Of a DNA stretch of 64,000 bases, positions 17,731-27,376 are shown one piece after another. Position 1 is the first letter of the stretch; each line of letters opens with the position of its first letter. Under the pieces are notes generated by a model that was given only the letters and a program-made list of their open reading frames with translations, had not been told where the DNA came from and searched no databases. A program made the translations under genes and the position numbers. Source of the DNA: Planctomycetota bacterium (GTDB taxonomy: Bacteria; Planctomycetota; Phycisphaerae; Phycisphaerales; Phycisphaeraceae); the NCBI GenBank assembly GCA_016350165.1, contig CP066225.1:248001-312000 (forward strand), read 5' to 3'.

Positions 17731-18567
17731 ATGGTTAATTACGGAACGACACAACCTGAACAAGCTAACATACAAAGCCGCAAGCAACCCAATACTCAAG
17801 GCAGTACAAAACTTGTCATGATTGCGGTTGTGATTGCATTGTGTGTCACGGTACTGAATTTCATGTACATTCAATCGCAAAAGAATAACTCATTACAAAG
17901 TTCAATCATATTCTATCGCTTCAAACATAGTATGAAAGCAGGCAGTACGATTGATCGTGATGATCTTGAGATTTCACATATCTCAGAAATTTATCGCAAT
18001 TCTATTCCTGAAGCTTACATTGACGACTACGGCAAAGAAGATTCTTTGGAGCTAATCACAAATCAGCCATTAACACAGGACGTACGTGAAAATTCGATTG
18101 TGTTCTTCGATCATTTCACTGAAACAAACTACGACCGAATCGATAAAAAAATCCGCTCTGGATACAGACTCATTGCTTTACCAGTGAATTACAAGACATT
18201 GCCTGGTATTTTACGTCCGGGTATGTTTGTTGACATTGAAGCACCATTCATGGTTCCCGGTCACTCAATGGCTCAAGTCATGCCAGTGATGGAATACGTT
18301 AAAGTTGTTGCTGTTGGTAAGAACAGTATTTCTGACGAAGCGATCGCGTCACACAAACTACCACGCATCGGCAACTTCTCAACGATCAGTATTGAAGTAA
18401 CACCTGAACAGGCTACACAACTTTCCAGCATTCAGAAATTAACTGTAGGTGATTTTGAAATCCATCTTAGACCCCCTGCTGATAGTGATCGACCAAAGAT
18501 AAATGACAGTGGTATCAACCCAAATGTCATGAATTTGATTGGTCGCACAATTCAGTCTGGTCGCTAA
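17731..18567 (+). CDS. cpaB/rcpC: Flp pilus assembly protein CpaB/RcpC
   Basis: Protein of 278 residues with one membrane anchor at about 27-46 and a periplasmic part containing a SAF/CpaB-like module (MKAGSTIDRDDLE, then GYRLIALPVNYKTLPGILRPGMFVDIEA). CpaB/RcpC proteins act in the periplasm with the secretin to hold the pilus channel; this copy has the family core but no secretin gene next to it. It starts 36 nt after the kinase gene and ends 33 nt before the FHA-TadA gene. Confidence 0.85.
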   Translation: MVNYGTTQPEQANIQSRKQPNTQGSTKLVMIAVVIALCVTVLNFMYIQSQKNNSLQSSIIFYRFKHSMKAGSTIDRDDLEISHISEIYRNSIPEAYIDDYGKEDSLELITNQPLTQDVRENSIVFFDHFTETNYDRIDKKIRSGYRLIALPVNYKTLPGILRPGMFVDIEAPFMVPGHSMAQVMPVMEYVKVVAVGKNSISDEAIASHKLPRIGNFSTISIEVTPEQATQLSSIQKLTVGDFEIHLRPPADSDRPKINDSGINPNVMNLIGRTIQSGR

Positions 18568-18600
18568 TTTTCACGATAGCCTTTTCAAAGAGAGTGAAAC

Positions 18601-20460
18601 ATGATCTTTTGGATTTACGATCACAGCTCAAATAAACGCCAAAGTGTCGAAACCGACGACAATATCATTACCATCGGCCGAGATTCTGCATGTAGTATTT
18701 GTCTAAAAAGTGCATTCGTCGCACGCCGACATGCACGTCTAATTTTTCGTGGCAACCAAATGTTCCTTGAAGCTATCTCACATGCTGGAACACGAGTAGC
18801 CAATCGTGAAGTAGATAAAGGTTCGCAATTACGGATCGACTTCGGCGACGAAATTCAAATTGGTCAGTATTCAATTTCACCTGTCGGAAAAGATGCGTTA
18901 TCTGATGATCAGCTGGAGAAGGAAAAACTCCAGAAGCTTCTTATGAACTTTGAGCAAAAAATTCATAATGAGCTTTTAGATCAAATGAACTTGCGCGTAA
19001 CTGGTCACTTGAACAAATCTGATTCACAGTTTGTAAAACAGGTACACGAACATCTCTTCGCGACTTTACAAGAACACATTACAACTCTCCCTAAAGAATT
19101 ACTGAAATATACATGTAGACTTGAGCTATATAGATCTGTTTCAGCCGAAGTTATTAGGCAATGTCGCGGTCAAATTCGTATTGAATACAAAACCGCTGAC
19201 GAGCGAATGCTTGATCAACTTAAAGAACAGGATTTAATCAACATCACAAACTCAATCGTTGATTTGATGCCTTTGCTGTTTGATCCAACTAGCATCAATG
19301 AGGATTTAGCTGTCGCTGACGATACGTTTGATGAAATTTTCAATCAGCACTATCCATCGATTAGCCTTCCTTTACAACGGTATATCGTTTACCGCAGTGT
19401 CTCCAAAGATATCCTTGATGTTTTATTTGGCTTAGGGCCATTACAAGACTTACTTGAGATGCCTTCAGTAAGTGAAATCATGGTTGTTGGCAAGGACCGA
19501 ATATATATTGAAAAAAATGGGGTTATACAAGCTACTTCACGTAACTTCTTCTCCGAAGAAGTGCTGCTTTCAATCATAGAACGTATTCTTGCCCCAATTG
19601 GCAGACGCGTTGATACATCTGTTCCTCTTGTCGATGCGCGATTACATGATGGCTCTCGTGTCAATGTTGTCATTAATCCGTTATCACTTGTTGGCCCCTG
19701 CCTCACGATTCGAAAGTTCGGTTGGATTCCATTCACAATGGATGATTTGATCGACCGCACGACAATTAGTGAGCAATGCGCATCCTTTCTACAGGGATGT
19801 ATCATCGGTAAGAAGAACATTATCATTTCAGGTGGAACTGCTTCTGGTAAAACAACTCTTCTAAATGTGCTTTCTGCCTATGCCCGTCAAGAAGAGCGTA
19901 TCATCACGATCGAAGAATCTGCGGAATTACAACTACCTCAACCTCATGTTGTTTCGATGGAAGGACGTCCCGCAAACGTAGAAGGCAAAGGTGCGTTTAC
20001 AATCCGTGAGTTGGTTCGTAACTCATTACGTATGCGTCCTGACCGCATTATTGTGGGAGAAGTTCGTGGTTCGGAAGCATTAGATATGCTACAGGCTATG
20101 AATACTGGTCATGATGGTTCACTTTCAACACTTCATGCTAATTCTCCTTACGATGCAGCAAAACGCTTGGAAACACTTGTACTCATGGGCGTAGATATGC
20201 CAATGCGTGCGATTCGTGAACAGATCGTTTCCGCGATCGATTTAATGGTTCAGATTTCACGCTTTGCGGATGGCACCAGACGAGTAACACATATTTCCGA
20301 GATCACAAACATTGATCGCGATACTGGCGAAATAGATCTCGAACATATTTTCACACTGAAAGATCCAAGCCAACCACGCTTGCGTCACACTGGTTATCTG
20401 CCTAGTTTTGCAGACGAACTGATTGACAAGAGCATCTTTGAAGTGGGGGTATTCTTATGA
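18601..20460 (+). CDS. tadA/cpaF: FHA-TadA/CpaF fusion ATPase
   Basis: Protein of 619 residues. The N-terminal FHA domain (about 1-100) has [21 protein letters not shown] and the GTRVANREV loop, so phosphothreonine reading is plausible, although the usual SxxH serine is replaced by VARRH. A linker and the CpaF N-terminal domain (about 115-300) lead to the ATPase with Walker [10 protein letters not shown] near 411-419, [27 protein letters not shown] and STLHANSP. This is a second, longer TadA in the locus. The stop overlaps the TadB start by 4 nt (ATGA), implying tight coupling. FHA-CpaF fusions are known in some bacteria with Ser/Thr kinases. Confidence 0.92.
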   Translation: MIFWIYDHSSNKRQSVETDDNIITIGRDSACSICLKSAFVARRHARLIFRGNQMFLEAISHAGTRVANREVDKGSQLRIDFGDEIQIGQYSISPVGKDALSDDQLEKEKLQKLLMNFEQKIHNELLDQMNLRVTGHLNKSDSQFVKQVHEHLFATLQEHITTLPKELLKYTCRLELYRSVSAEVIRQCRGQIRIEYKTADERMLDQLKEQDLINITNSIVDLMPLLFDPTSINEDLAVADDTFDEIFNQHYPSISLPLQRYIVYRSVSKDILDVLFGLGPLQDLLEMPSVSEIMVVGKDRIYIEKNGVIQATSRNFFSEEVLLSIIERILAPIGRRVDTSVPLVDARLHDGSRVNVVINPLSLVGPCLTIRKFGWIPFTMDDLIDRTTISEQCASFLQGCIIGKKNIIISGGTASGKTTLLNVLSAYARQEERIITIEESAELQLPQPHVVSMEGRPANVEGKGAFTIRELVRNSLRMRPDRIIVGEVRGSEALDMLQAMNTGHDGSLSTLHANSPYDAAKRLETLVLMGVDMPMRAIREQIVSAIDLMVQISRFADGTRRVTHISEITNIDRDTGEIDLEHIFTLKDPSQPRLRHTGYLPSFADELIDKSIFEVGVFL

Positions 20461-21317
20461 TCGAGCAATCCCCAGAGATCATACTTGCATTGATATTAAT
20501 TTTAACATTCGTCGCATCATATTTGTTCGTACGTTACGGTTATGCCCCAATGAGATCATTTTGGCTCAAACAAGAATTAACCTACGACAACGTTCTTTGT
20601 AAACAGTTACTACTCGATATTGATCCCCGTCATGCAATGTATGCAACGGCTGGCTTAGTGGTATTTGCATTCCTACTTGGAGCAGTAATCGCAGGTAACG
20701 TAATTTCGGGCTTCATTCTAGGTAGCGTGGCTTTTCTTGTACCGTCAGTAATCACACAGCATTTAGAACGAAAACGACGTCGTCTTTTAGACAATCAGCT
20801 TGTTGATGGCTTAACAACGCTTGCCTCTGGCGTTCGTGCTGGTCTTAATATGGTGCAGGCAATTGAACTTTTAGTTATTAATCACAAAGGGCCAATCCAA
20901 CAAGAATTCAATCATCTTTTGCGTGAATACAAAATGGGTTTGGATTTAAATCAGGCAATGCACAATATGGGTAATCGAGTTGGATCACCTCTATATCGTC
21001 TGACTTTTACAGCAATTGAAATGCACCGCAAGCGTGGTGGCGATTCGGGCAAAAGTATGGACCGGATTGCCGAATCCATTCGCGAAATACATCGCCTTGA
21101 AGGTAAGCTTGATGCTATAACTGCACAAGGTCGTTTCCAGGCAATCATGATGGCGTGCATGCCTGCACTCTTTTCAGTTCAACTATACATCATGGACCCT
21201 GACGGTTTTAAGATGTTATTTATTGAACCTGCAGGCCGATTAATTTTGCTTGGTATTGTCGTTATGCTCATCCTCGCATTTGTTTGGATCAGAAAGATTC
21301 TGGCAGTAGATATTTAA
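20457..21317 (+). CDS. tadB: Flp pilus inner-membrane protein TadB
   Basis: Protein of 286 residues with a T2SS-F (GspF-like) domain: hydrophobic segments near 7-25, 62-82, 84-103 and two at the C-terminus, and the cytosolic helical core LVDGLTTLASGVRAGLNMVQAIE followed by GDSGKSMDRIAESIRE. TadB and TadC form the inner-membrane platform on which the ATPase acts. The start overlaps the FHA-TadA stop. Confidence 0.9.
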   Translation: MIEQSPEIILALILILTFVASYLFVRYGYAPMRSFWLKQELTYDNVLCKQLLLDIDPRHAMYATAGLVVFAFLLGAVIAGNVISGFILGSVAFLVPSVITQHLERKRRRLLDNQLVDGLTTLASGVRAGLNMVQAIELLVINHKGPIQQEFNHLLREYKMGLDLNQAMHNMGNRVGSPLYRLTFTAIEMHRKRGGDSGKSMDRIAESIREIHRLEGKLDAITAQGRFQAIMMACMPALFSVQLYIMDPDGFKMLFIEPAGRLILLGIVVMLILAFVWIRKILAVDI

Positions 21318-21342
21318 GCTGTAGCTACAAGGTAATTAACTG

Positions 21343-22245
21343 ATGAATGATATGGTTATACAACTCGCTCTCAGCTTAATGGTTTTTTCAAGTGTTTTTC
21401 TAACCATTTATGCGATCTTCCGCTTCCCAGCTCAGACTGCACCGCCAGTTCATAGACGTTTTGCGGAATCCGTTGGCGAAATTCATTTAACGCTTTTCGA
21501 AAATAAGATGATCTCGCCGATCACAAGTTTCTTTGTCATGATTGCATCACGTTTTAGTGTTGAATCGATTCGAAAAAGGGTTTGGCAAGACTTAAATGCA
21601 TCAGGTAATCATGCGGGGTACACCGTCGAAGAATACATCGCAGTGTGCCTGATGACGAGTTGCGGTTTTGGTATTATCTCAATTCTGATCCAAATGATCT
21701 TTGCCAACTCCATCGTAATTTTGTTTGCACCACTTCTCTTTTTAGTTGGATTTTATATCCCACTGTGGACTTTACGTGATTCAGCCAATCAGCGAACCAA
21801 TCGAATTGCAAAGCAACTGCCTTATACACTTGACTTGATTTCACTGACCATGGCATCAGGCGCTTCATTTGTCGAAGCTGTGGATACATTAATTCGCGAT
21901 AATCCTGATGAAGACCTCAACCAAGAACTTCAACTAGCACTGAACGAAATTAAGTTTGGTTCTACACGTGCAAACGCCTTACGTAATCTTTCTGATCGCA
22001 TCCCACTTAATACTCTACAATCAGTTATCGCTGCTACAAATCAAGCAGACAAACTTGGTTCCCCATTAGCGGCAATCTTACAAACTCAAGCTGATATGTT
22101 ACGTGTGCAGCGCAGTGTTAGAGCTGAAAAACTTGCAGCATCTGCCTCACTACGCATTCTTATTCCTTCGATGTTAATCCTCATCGCTGTCGTCACTTTG
22201 GTCTTTAGCCCATTGCTGATTCGCTTTATTCAAGGTGAGATTTAA
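21343..22245 (+). CDS. tadC: Flp pilus inner-membrane protein TadC
   Basis: Protein of 300 residues, the partner of TadB: N-terminal membrane segment, two central hydrophobic segments (near 100-145), the GspF-like block LPYTLDLISLTMASGASFVEA and LGSPLAAILQTQADMLRVQRSVRAEK, and a C-terminal membrane segment. It starts 25 nt after TadB and ends 2 nt before the FHA membrane protein. Confidence 0.9.
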   Translation: MNDMVIQLALSLMVFSSVFLTIYAIFRFPAQTAPPVHRRFAESVGEIHLTLFENKMISPITSFFVMIASRFSVESIRKRVWQDLNASGNHAGYTVEEYIAVCLMTSCGFGIISILIQMIFANSIVILFAPLLFLVGFYIPLWTLRDSANQRTNRIAKQLPYTLDLISLTMASGASFVEAVDTLIRDNPDEDLNQELQLALNEIKFGSTRANALRNLSDRIPLNTLQSVIAATNQADKLGSPLAAILQTQADMLRVQRSVRAEKLAASASLRILIPSMLILIAVVTLVFSPLLIRFIQGEI

Positions 22246-22247
22246 TA

Positions 22248-23177
22248 ATGAATATTACACCTGTCAAAATTCATATACTCATTGGACCGCAAGCTGGCCG
22301 AATTTTCACATTGCAACAATCCCCCATCACGTTTGGGCGTTCAATTGAAAATACGATCTGCATGGATTTGGAAACGCTGAGTCGCAAGCATGGTGAGTTT
22401 GTTTTCGCCGATGACGGTTGGCAATACATCAACCACTCAAATAACGGTACAAAACTCAACAAAAAGCGTATCACCACACAACCCCAGCCATTAGATGAGC
22501 ATTCAAGCATTGCGGTAGGTCGCGAAAAGCTTTTTGAATTCCAAGTATTATCACATATTGCTGTTGAAGATATGTCTTCAATTGAAGATTTCGCAAATGA
22601 TGATCAGCATGAACAGAAAAAAAGTAACTCCAAGCGTTTTAAGATGTATAGTATCATCGGCGGCATCTATGCGGCTGCCTTACTTTTACTCGTGATCATC
22701 CTCAGCTCACTATCAACCGATGATACCCTGAATCAAAGAGAACAAATCACAAAAATCTCAGCTACGCAAATTCGCCTAGAAATCACGGACGAATATCAGA
22801 AGCAAATCCCTGATCGTAGACAAGTACATGCATTGCTCGGTGAAGCTAAAGAGTATATTGCATTACGTGACTCTGATGTAAACGCACCTTTCGAAGCAAT
22901 GCGTGTGTTGCATAAAGCGAAAGCATATACAAAAGATCGTTCTTTCGAAGATCCGATGTACAACCGTCTGCTCCATGACCTTCAAGATGAGATGATCAAT
23001 CGCTTAGTCGAGGACATGGATAGAGCAAGTACATTGCTTATCTCACGCAAGTACCACGACGCGATTGACATGTATGAGAAAATCGAGCGTTATTATCCCG
23101 CAAACAATGAAAGCAAAATTTTCAAAGCACTCATACACAACAAAGCCGTGGCAATCCGCCTTAAAAAGCAGAAGTAA
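22248..23177 (+). CDS. FHA domain membrane protein of the Tad locus
   Basis: Protein of 309 residues. N-terminal FHA domain (about 8-100) with all canonical residues: FGRSIENTI, TLSRKHGEF and NHSNNGTKLN. It is followed by a charged linker, one membrane segment at about 135-153 and a helical C-terminal region (about 165-305) rich in TPR-like A..LL...KY..A patterns, presumably periplasmic. Its placement after TadC and in the unit of the Ser/Thr kinase suggests it docks phosphorylated kinase or ATPase to the pilus platform (inference). GGTGAG precedes the start. There is no terminator after it. Confidence 0.85.
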   Translation: MNITPVKIHILIGPQAGRIFTLQQSPITFGRSIENTICMDLETLSRKHGEFVFADDGWQYINHSNNGTKLNKKRITTQPQPLDEHSSIAVGREKLFEFQVLSHIAVEDMSSIEDFANDDQHEQKKSNSKRFKMYSIIGGIYAAALLLLVIILSSLSTDDTLNQREQITKISATQIRLEITDEYQKQIPDRRQVHALLGEAKEYIALRDSDVNAPFEAMRVLHKAKAYTKDRSFEDPMYNRLLHDLQDEMINRLVEDMDRASTLLISRKYHDAIDMYEKIERYYPANNESKIFKALIHNKAVAIRLKKQK

Positions 23178-23198
23178 CAATTGTCATATCCGCCTAGC

Positions 23199-23226
23199 TT
23201 GCACACCCCCTCGCCCATAACATAAA
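23199..23226 (+). promoter_or_regulatory. Possible promoter of trpB
   Basis: TTGCAC (23199-23204), a 16-nt spacer and CATAAA (23221-23226). Transcription would start at about 23233, almost on the ATG at 23235, giving a leaderless message; no ribosome site is present. Both hexamers are imperfect. Confidence 0.3.
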
Positions 23227-23234
23227 GTATGGGT

Positions 23235-24458
23235 ATGAACACGGATACTGAGAAACAATCCAAACTTTCACATTTGCCCTCTGATTCAGGACATTATGGT
23301 GATTTTGGCGGCATTTTTGTACCTGAAACGCTTCATGTTGCTTTAAAACAACTTACCGAAGCCTATCAGACTGCGATGAATGACCCTGAATTCAAGAATG
23401 AGTTCCAGCGTCATCTCAGCGAATATGTCGGACGCCCTACGTCTCTTTACTACGCTGAACGTCTCACAAAGCACGTTGGCGGCGCCAGAATCTTCATGAA
23501 ACGCGAAGATCTTTCACACACTGGCGCTCACAAGATAAACAACTCCATTGGTCAGGCGATGCTCACTGTTCGCATGAACAAGAAACGCATCATTGCGGAA
23601 ACTGGTGCCGGCCAGCACGGTGTCGCCACTGCGACAGCTGCAGCTAAATTTGGCCTCAACTGTGATGTCTTCATGGGTACCGAAGACATGCGTCGACAAC
23701 AACCAAACGTCAAACGCATGCAACTACTCGGCGCAAATGTCGTCCCAGTTGAATCAGGCTCATGCACTCTAAAAGATGCAACCAACGCTGCTATGCGTGA
23801 TTGGATGGGCTCCTCTGATTCAACCCACTACATCATCGGCTCCGTCGTCGGACCACACCCATTCCCACAAATGGTTCGTGACTTCCAAGCCGTCATCGGC
23901 ATTGAATGTCGTGCGCAATGTCTTGACCAGATCGGCCGCTTGCCTGATATCATCATTGCATGTGTTGGAGGCGGCTCAAACGCAGCTGGCATCTTCTTCC
24001 CATTCATTGATGATCACGATGTGAAACTACTCGGCGTCGAAGCTGGGGGACGGTCCGATCAACTGGGTGATCATGCTGCCCCACTCTCCTTCGGCGGGCC
24101 CGGGGTCCTTCATGGTTCACGTAGTTACGTCTTACAAAACAAAGATGGACAAACGTCACCTGTTCATTCCATCTCAGCTGGCCTCGACTATCCTGGCGTT
24201 GGTCCTGAGCATGCACACTGGCATAAAAGCGGCAGAGCATCCTACACATCTTGCAGCGATAAAGATGCGCTTGAGGCATTCACCATGATGTGTAAGATCG
24301 AAGGTATCATCCCTGCACTCGAATCTTCACACGCAATCGCACAAGGCATTAAAACTGCTCGCAGTATGAAACCAGATCAAGTTGTTGTCATCAATCTTTC
24401 AGGACGTGGCGATAAAGACCTCGAAGAAGCATTACGTCTTCTCGATGATATGACTTAA
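23235..24458 (+). CDS. trpB: Tryptophan synthase beta chain
   Basis: Protein of about 407 residues that makes L-tryptophan from indole and serine with PLP, normally as an alpha2-beta2 complex. Signatures: [14 protein letters not shown] at the N-terminus, the PLP lysine in [10 protein letters not shown] (near residue 100), [10 protein letters not shown], the phosphate-binding GGGSNA and the C-terminal NLSGRGDKD. This is the TrpB1 type that pairs with TrpA. No trpA or other trp gene is nearby, which is unusual. The ATG at 23229 is also possible; 23235 fits a leaderless start. It follows the Tad locus by about 50 nt in the same direction, with no terminator between. Confidence 0.94.
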   Translation: MNTDTEKQSKLSHLPSDSGHYGDFGGIFVPETLHVALKQLTEAYQTAMNDPEFKNEFQRHLSEYVGRPTSLYYAERLTKHVGGARIFMKREDLSHTGAHKINNSIGQAMLTVRMNKKRIIAETGAGQHGVATATAAAKFGLNCDVFMGTEDMRRQQPNVKRMQLLGANVVPVESGSCTLKDATNAAMRDWMGSSDSTHYIIGSVVGPHPFPQMVRDFQAVIGIECRAQCLDQIGRLPDIIIACVGGGSNAAGIFFPFIDDHDVKLLGVEAGGRSDQLGDHAAPLSFGGPGVLHGSRSYVLQNKDGQTSPVHSISAGLDYPGVGPEHAHWHKSGRASYTSCSDKDALEAFTMMCKIEGIIPALESSHAIAQGIKTARSMKPDQVVVINLSGRGDKDLEEALRLLDDMT

Positions 24459-24481
24459 ATTACATAACAAAACGAATAAAG

Positions 24482-24509
24482 AAAAACGCAGCATTTTAGC
24501 TGCGTTTTT
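24482..24509. terminator. Bidirectional terminator between trpB and the 24516 gene
   Basis: Perfect 11-bp stem AAAAACGCAGC/GCTGCGTTTTT around ATTTTA, with T runs in both directions, located between two convergent genes. Confidence 0.9.
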
Positions 24510-24515
24510 CTTTAT

Positions 24516-27281
24516 TTACTCAAATGACCCATATGTGATTCGCTGATTCAAAACCGCTGGCCCATCAACCTCTCTCACCCCTGCTCTAACAGGATACTTC
24601 TGGATCAACTCCCCAACATCTTCAAAATAGAACCGCCTCATCAACGTCTCGCCAGGCATCAGCTTCGGCACAGGTACTTCCTGTCGTCTTCTACCTTGCA
24701 AGCTCGAGAACGCATACAACTGTACATCTTCTAGCCCTGTATTAGTAATCAAACACACAAGTACCGCATCAATCGTGCCTTCTTTAATCCCCGGACGCAA
24801 TGATAAGGTCGCAGAGAAATCAATCCCTTCCAAACCGACAGTCATCGGCGTTGCCATATCAACAACATAATCTATGTCTGCTGTAAACCTGAATTTCGCT
24901 TCAAGTAATTTATCACCCGCTGTTTCAGATAATGGGAAACGCAACTTCACAGGTAATTTATTCTTCTGCCCCGATGGGATTGAGAAGAAATGTCTCACAG
25001 GCTCAGCCTTCCATGACTCTGGCTTCTCAATCTGCAAATAACCTGAAATCGTGCGATTCCATGGATTTTTCAATACAATCGTACGTTCATGCACACGTTG
25101 CTTAGACTCAATAAACGAAGGTTCAAGTTCAAACCCAGCACGGAACATCGCAAGCTTCGTATCAATCCCCTCAATAAACACAGGCACCTGACCAATCTTC
25201 ACATGGTGCTTCCCACCCTTCGGCACCAGCGGCGTCCTATTGCCCCACACATCAACCAACACCGGCGACTCACCCAAGTACATCGCCAACTCTCGCTCAC
25301 CACCATCCGCAAGCTCATCCCACAGCGTCAGCATTCCACCACGTGAGCTATCAAACACATACCCCTTCATCCCCTTCTGCAACGGCAACTGTTCAACAAC
25401 CACACGACCAGCTAGCAACTGCGACACCTGACTAAATACGCCAAGTATTGGATCAGGCAAAAGTGCCTGTCTTCTCTCTGCCGCCTTCGTCCAAGGCTCA
25501 TGAATTGCCATCGCTTCGGGATTCTGTTTCCACCCATAAACCATACGTTTAGTTAAGTCGGCAACACGATCCTTATGCCTGAATTTGGTCGCATCTAATG
25601 AAGGAAAATACAGCCAATATGCAGTACGTGCATCATCCCATTCCTTTAAATACGCTTCTAACTGATCAGGCGCTATCCCATCAGTTACTTTCAGCAGATA
25701 TGTCACATCGGCTTTTTCATTCACATCCGTTGGCCGCGACTGATCCAATCCCCAAGGAATTATAAGGTTAGGCGAAGGCACCATCGTCCGCAGACTCTCT
25801 CGAGCGGTATTGATCTTCGTACCCAATTGATCATAATAAAACGCATCAGGCTCACTCGTCACACCTATCTGCCAGTTAGAGATACGTTGGCCCAAACGCA
25901 TCATCATCGGCGCCACATGCTGTCGCCATAAGCTTTCATCACGTTGGAACAATAACAAACTCTGCTTCGCATCAAGCGACTCAGATTGTGACAATATATT
26001 AGGCAGCGGATCAAGCGACAAAATCACTTGCCCGCCACTCTGATATATTCGATTCGCTGCCCTTTCAATCGCTCTATAACGATCATTGCTTTTCTCAGGC
26101 GAGGCTTCCTCTTCCCAAACATTCATAGACAGAACCTTCAGTCCGACCTGCTCTAACATCTCAGGCACAAGCATGAGGTTCTCTTCATTTGCAGCATCAT
26201 TCAGCACTGCAAACCGTCTGCCCTCTGCCCCCACAACCATACGTGTTTCCGGAGCCCACAAAAACGCGCTACGCGTCCACGCCACCGGCACGTTCTCACT
26301 CCCCTCACGATAAAATCGCTGCTCATAAATCCGCATCTCAACCAGATACCAACCCAACTTGTTCAGCTTCAGGTCCCAACTCCAACTCTTAGGCATACCA
26401 CCACCAACAATTCGCTTCTGGCTCGCCACCTCATTTAGCAGATAATCATAAACACGAACTTCTGCACGCAATCGATGACCCGTCAAGTCACGTATCTGCA
26501 AATTTAGCTTCGGCTTCTCAGGCCACTTCACCACATTCACCGCCGACTGTGTCTTCACCTGAATATGTGGCACCTGCCAAACACCAATATCATCAAACCA
26601 GGCGCCACCCTTCACATCCTCCAACACGATCTGTCGGCGCCCAAGCAAATGATCCGCCTGCATCTCTGGCTGCTCAACATCCATCGCAATCCCAAGATAC
26701 GCTGCATTCTCAAACTTGCCGTGCAACTTCAATTTTACCAGCGTCCACTCACCCTGCGTCCGCAACGGCTCACTCTCCACCACACTCTCTTCAATCCGCC
26801 GCCCCTTCGGATCAATAAAAAACACACGCACTTTTGCATAGGCGCGTTTCAGATCTTCCGTTCTCACATTGAACGTCATCAAATAATCACTGTTCGGCAC
26901 AACCGGTATCGCACCCACCTCTAAAAATACACCAGCATTCCCATCCTTGATCTTCATCGCCAAGCTGTAATCACCTGAGATCTTATTGGTCTTATCAAAC
27001 CCCACCTCATTGAAGATCGGATACCCTTTCCGTTCCATCATCTCATGATGCATTGGCTGCAAATGAAAACTCTGCACAGCCGTCTGCGCCTCACGCCCAG
27101 TCTCATACCAAAACTGAGGCATCGCCTCGAAGTTATTAATCTCTCGCTCTTCAAACGTAAAGAAATGGATCAACCGCCGCGAACCCACCTGCACCTGCGC
27201 ATGTAATACCCCTTCGTCTACACAACAGCAGCACAATATCATCACCAGCAAAAAGCAGGTTTTCCTGATCACCTCTTTCAC
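24516..27281 (-). CDS. Large exported protein with carbohydrate-binding-like N-terminus
   Basis: Protein of 921 residues with a signal peptide (hydrophobic 9-20, Cys-rich VMILCCCCV, cleavage near LHA). Residues 30-240 look like a jelly-roll CBM (galactose-binding-like) domain: HFFTFEEREINNF, SGDYSLAMKI and GGAWFDDIGVWQ, the typical calcium/edge-strand motif. A central alpha/beta region (about 360-600) reads like a TIM-barrel-type glycosidase relative, with VLSMNVWEEE, QVILSLDP and WQIGVTSEPDAFYYDQ (an EPD at the position of a catalytic acid is only suggestive). The C-terminus is beta-sandwich repeats. A polysaccharide-related role is inferred, with no confirmed catalytic residues. It starts 95 nt after prfA in the same direction. 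Confidence 0.7.
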   Translation of the reverse strand: MKEVIRKTCFLLVMILCCCCVDEGVLHAQVQVGSRRLIHFFTFEEREINNFEAMPQFWYETGREAQTAVQSFHLQPMHHEMMERKGYPIFNEVGFDKTNKISGDYSLAMKIKDGNAGVFLEVGAIPVVPNSDYLMTFNVRTEDLKRAYAKVRVFFIDPKGRRIEESVVESEPLRTQGEWTLVKLKLHGKFENAAYLGIAMDVEQPEMQADHLLGRRQIVLEDVKGGAWFDDIGVWQVPHIQVKTQSAVNVVKWPEKPKLNLQIRDLTGHRLRAEVRVYDYLLNEVASQKRIVGGGMPKSWSWDLKLNKLGWYLVEMRIYEQRFYREGSENVPVAWTRSAFLWAPETRMVVGAEGRRFAVLNDAANEENLMLVPEMLEQVGLKVLSMNVWEEEASPEKSNDRYRAIERAANRIYQSGGQVILSLDPLPNILSQSESLDAKQSLLLFQRDESLWRQHVAPMMMRLGQRISNWQIGVTSEPDAFYYDQLGTKINTARESLRTMVPSPNLIIPWGLDQSRPTDVNEKADVTYLLKVTDGIAPDQLEAYLKEWDDARTAYWLYFPSLDATKFRHKDRVADLTKRMVYGWKQNPEAMAIHEPWTKAAERRQALLPDPILGVFSQVSQLLAGRVVVEQLPLQKGMKGYVFDSSRGGMLTLWDELADGGERELAMYLGESPVLVDVWGNRTPLVPKGGKHHVKIGQVPVFIEGIDTKLAMFRAGFELEPSFIESKQRVHERTIVLKNPWNRTISGYLQIEKPESWKAEPVRHFFSIPSGQKNKLPVKLRFPLSETAGDKLLEAKFRFTADIDYVVDMATPMTVGLEGIDFSATLSLRPGIKEGTIDAVLVCLITNTGLEDVQLYAFSSLQGRRRQEVPVPKLMPGETLMRRFYFEDVGELIQKYPVRAGVREVDGPAVLNQRITYGSFE

Positions 27282-27376
27282 ACTGTTTTTATCGGATCAT
27301 CACCCCATCAGAGTTGATACTTTCCCTGAGCTCGCCATACTTTTTACTTCAACCCAACCCATGCAATCCACACACC

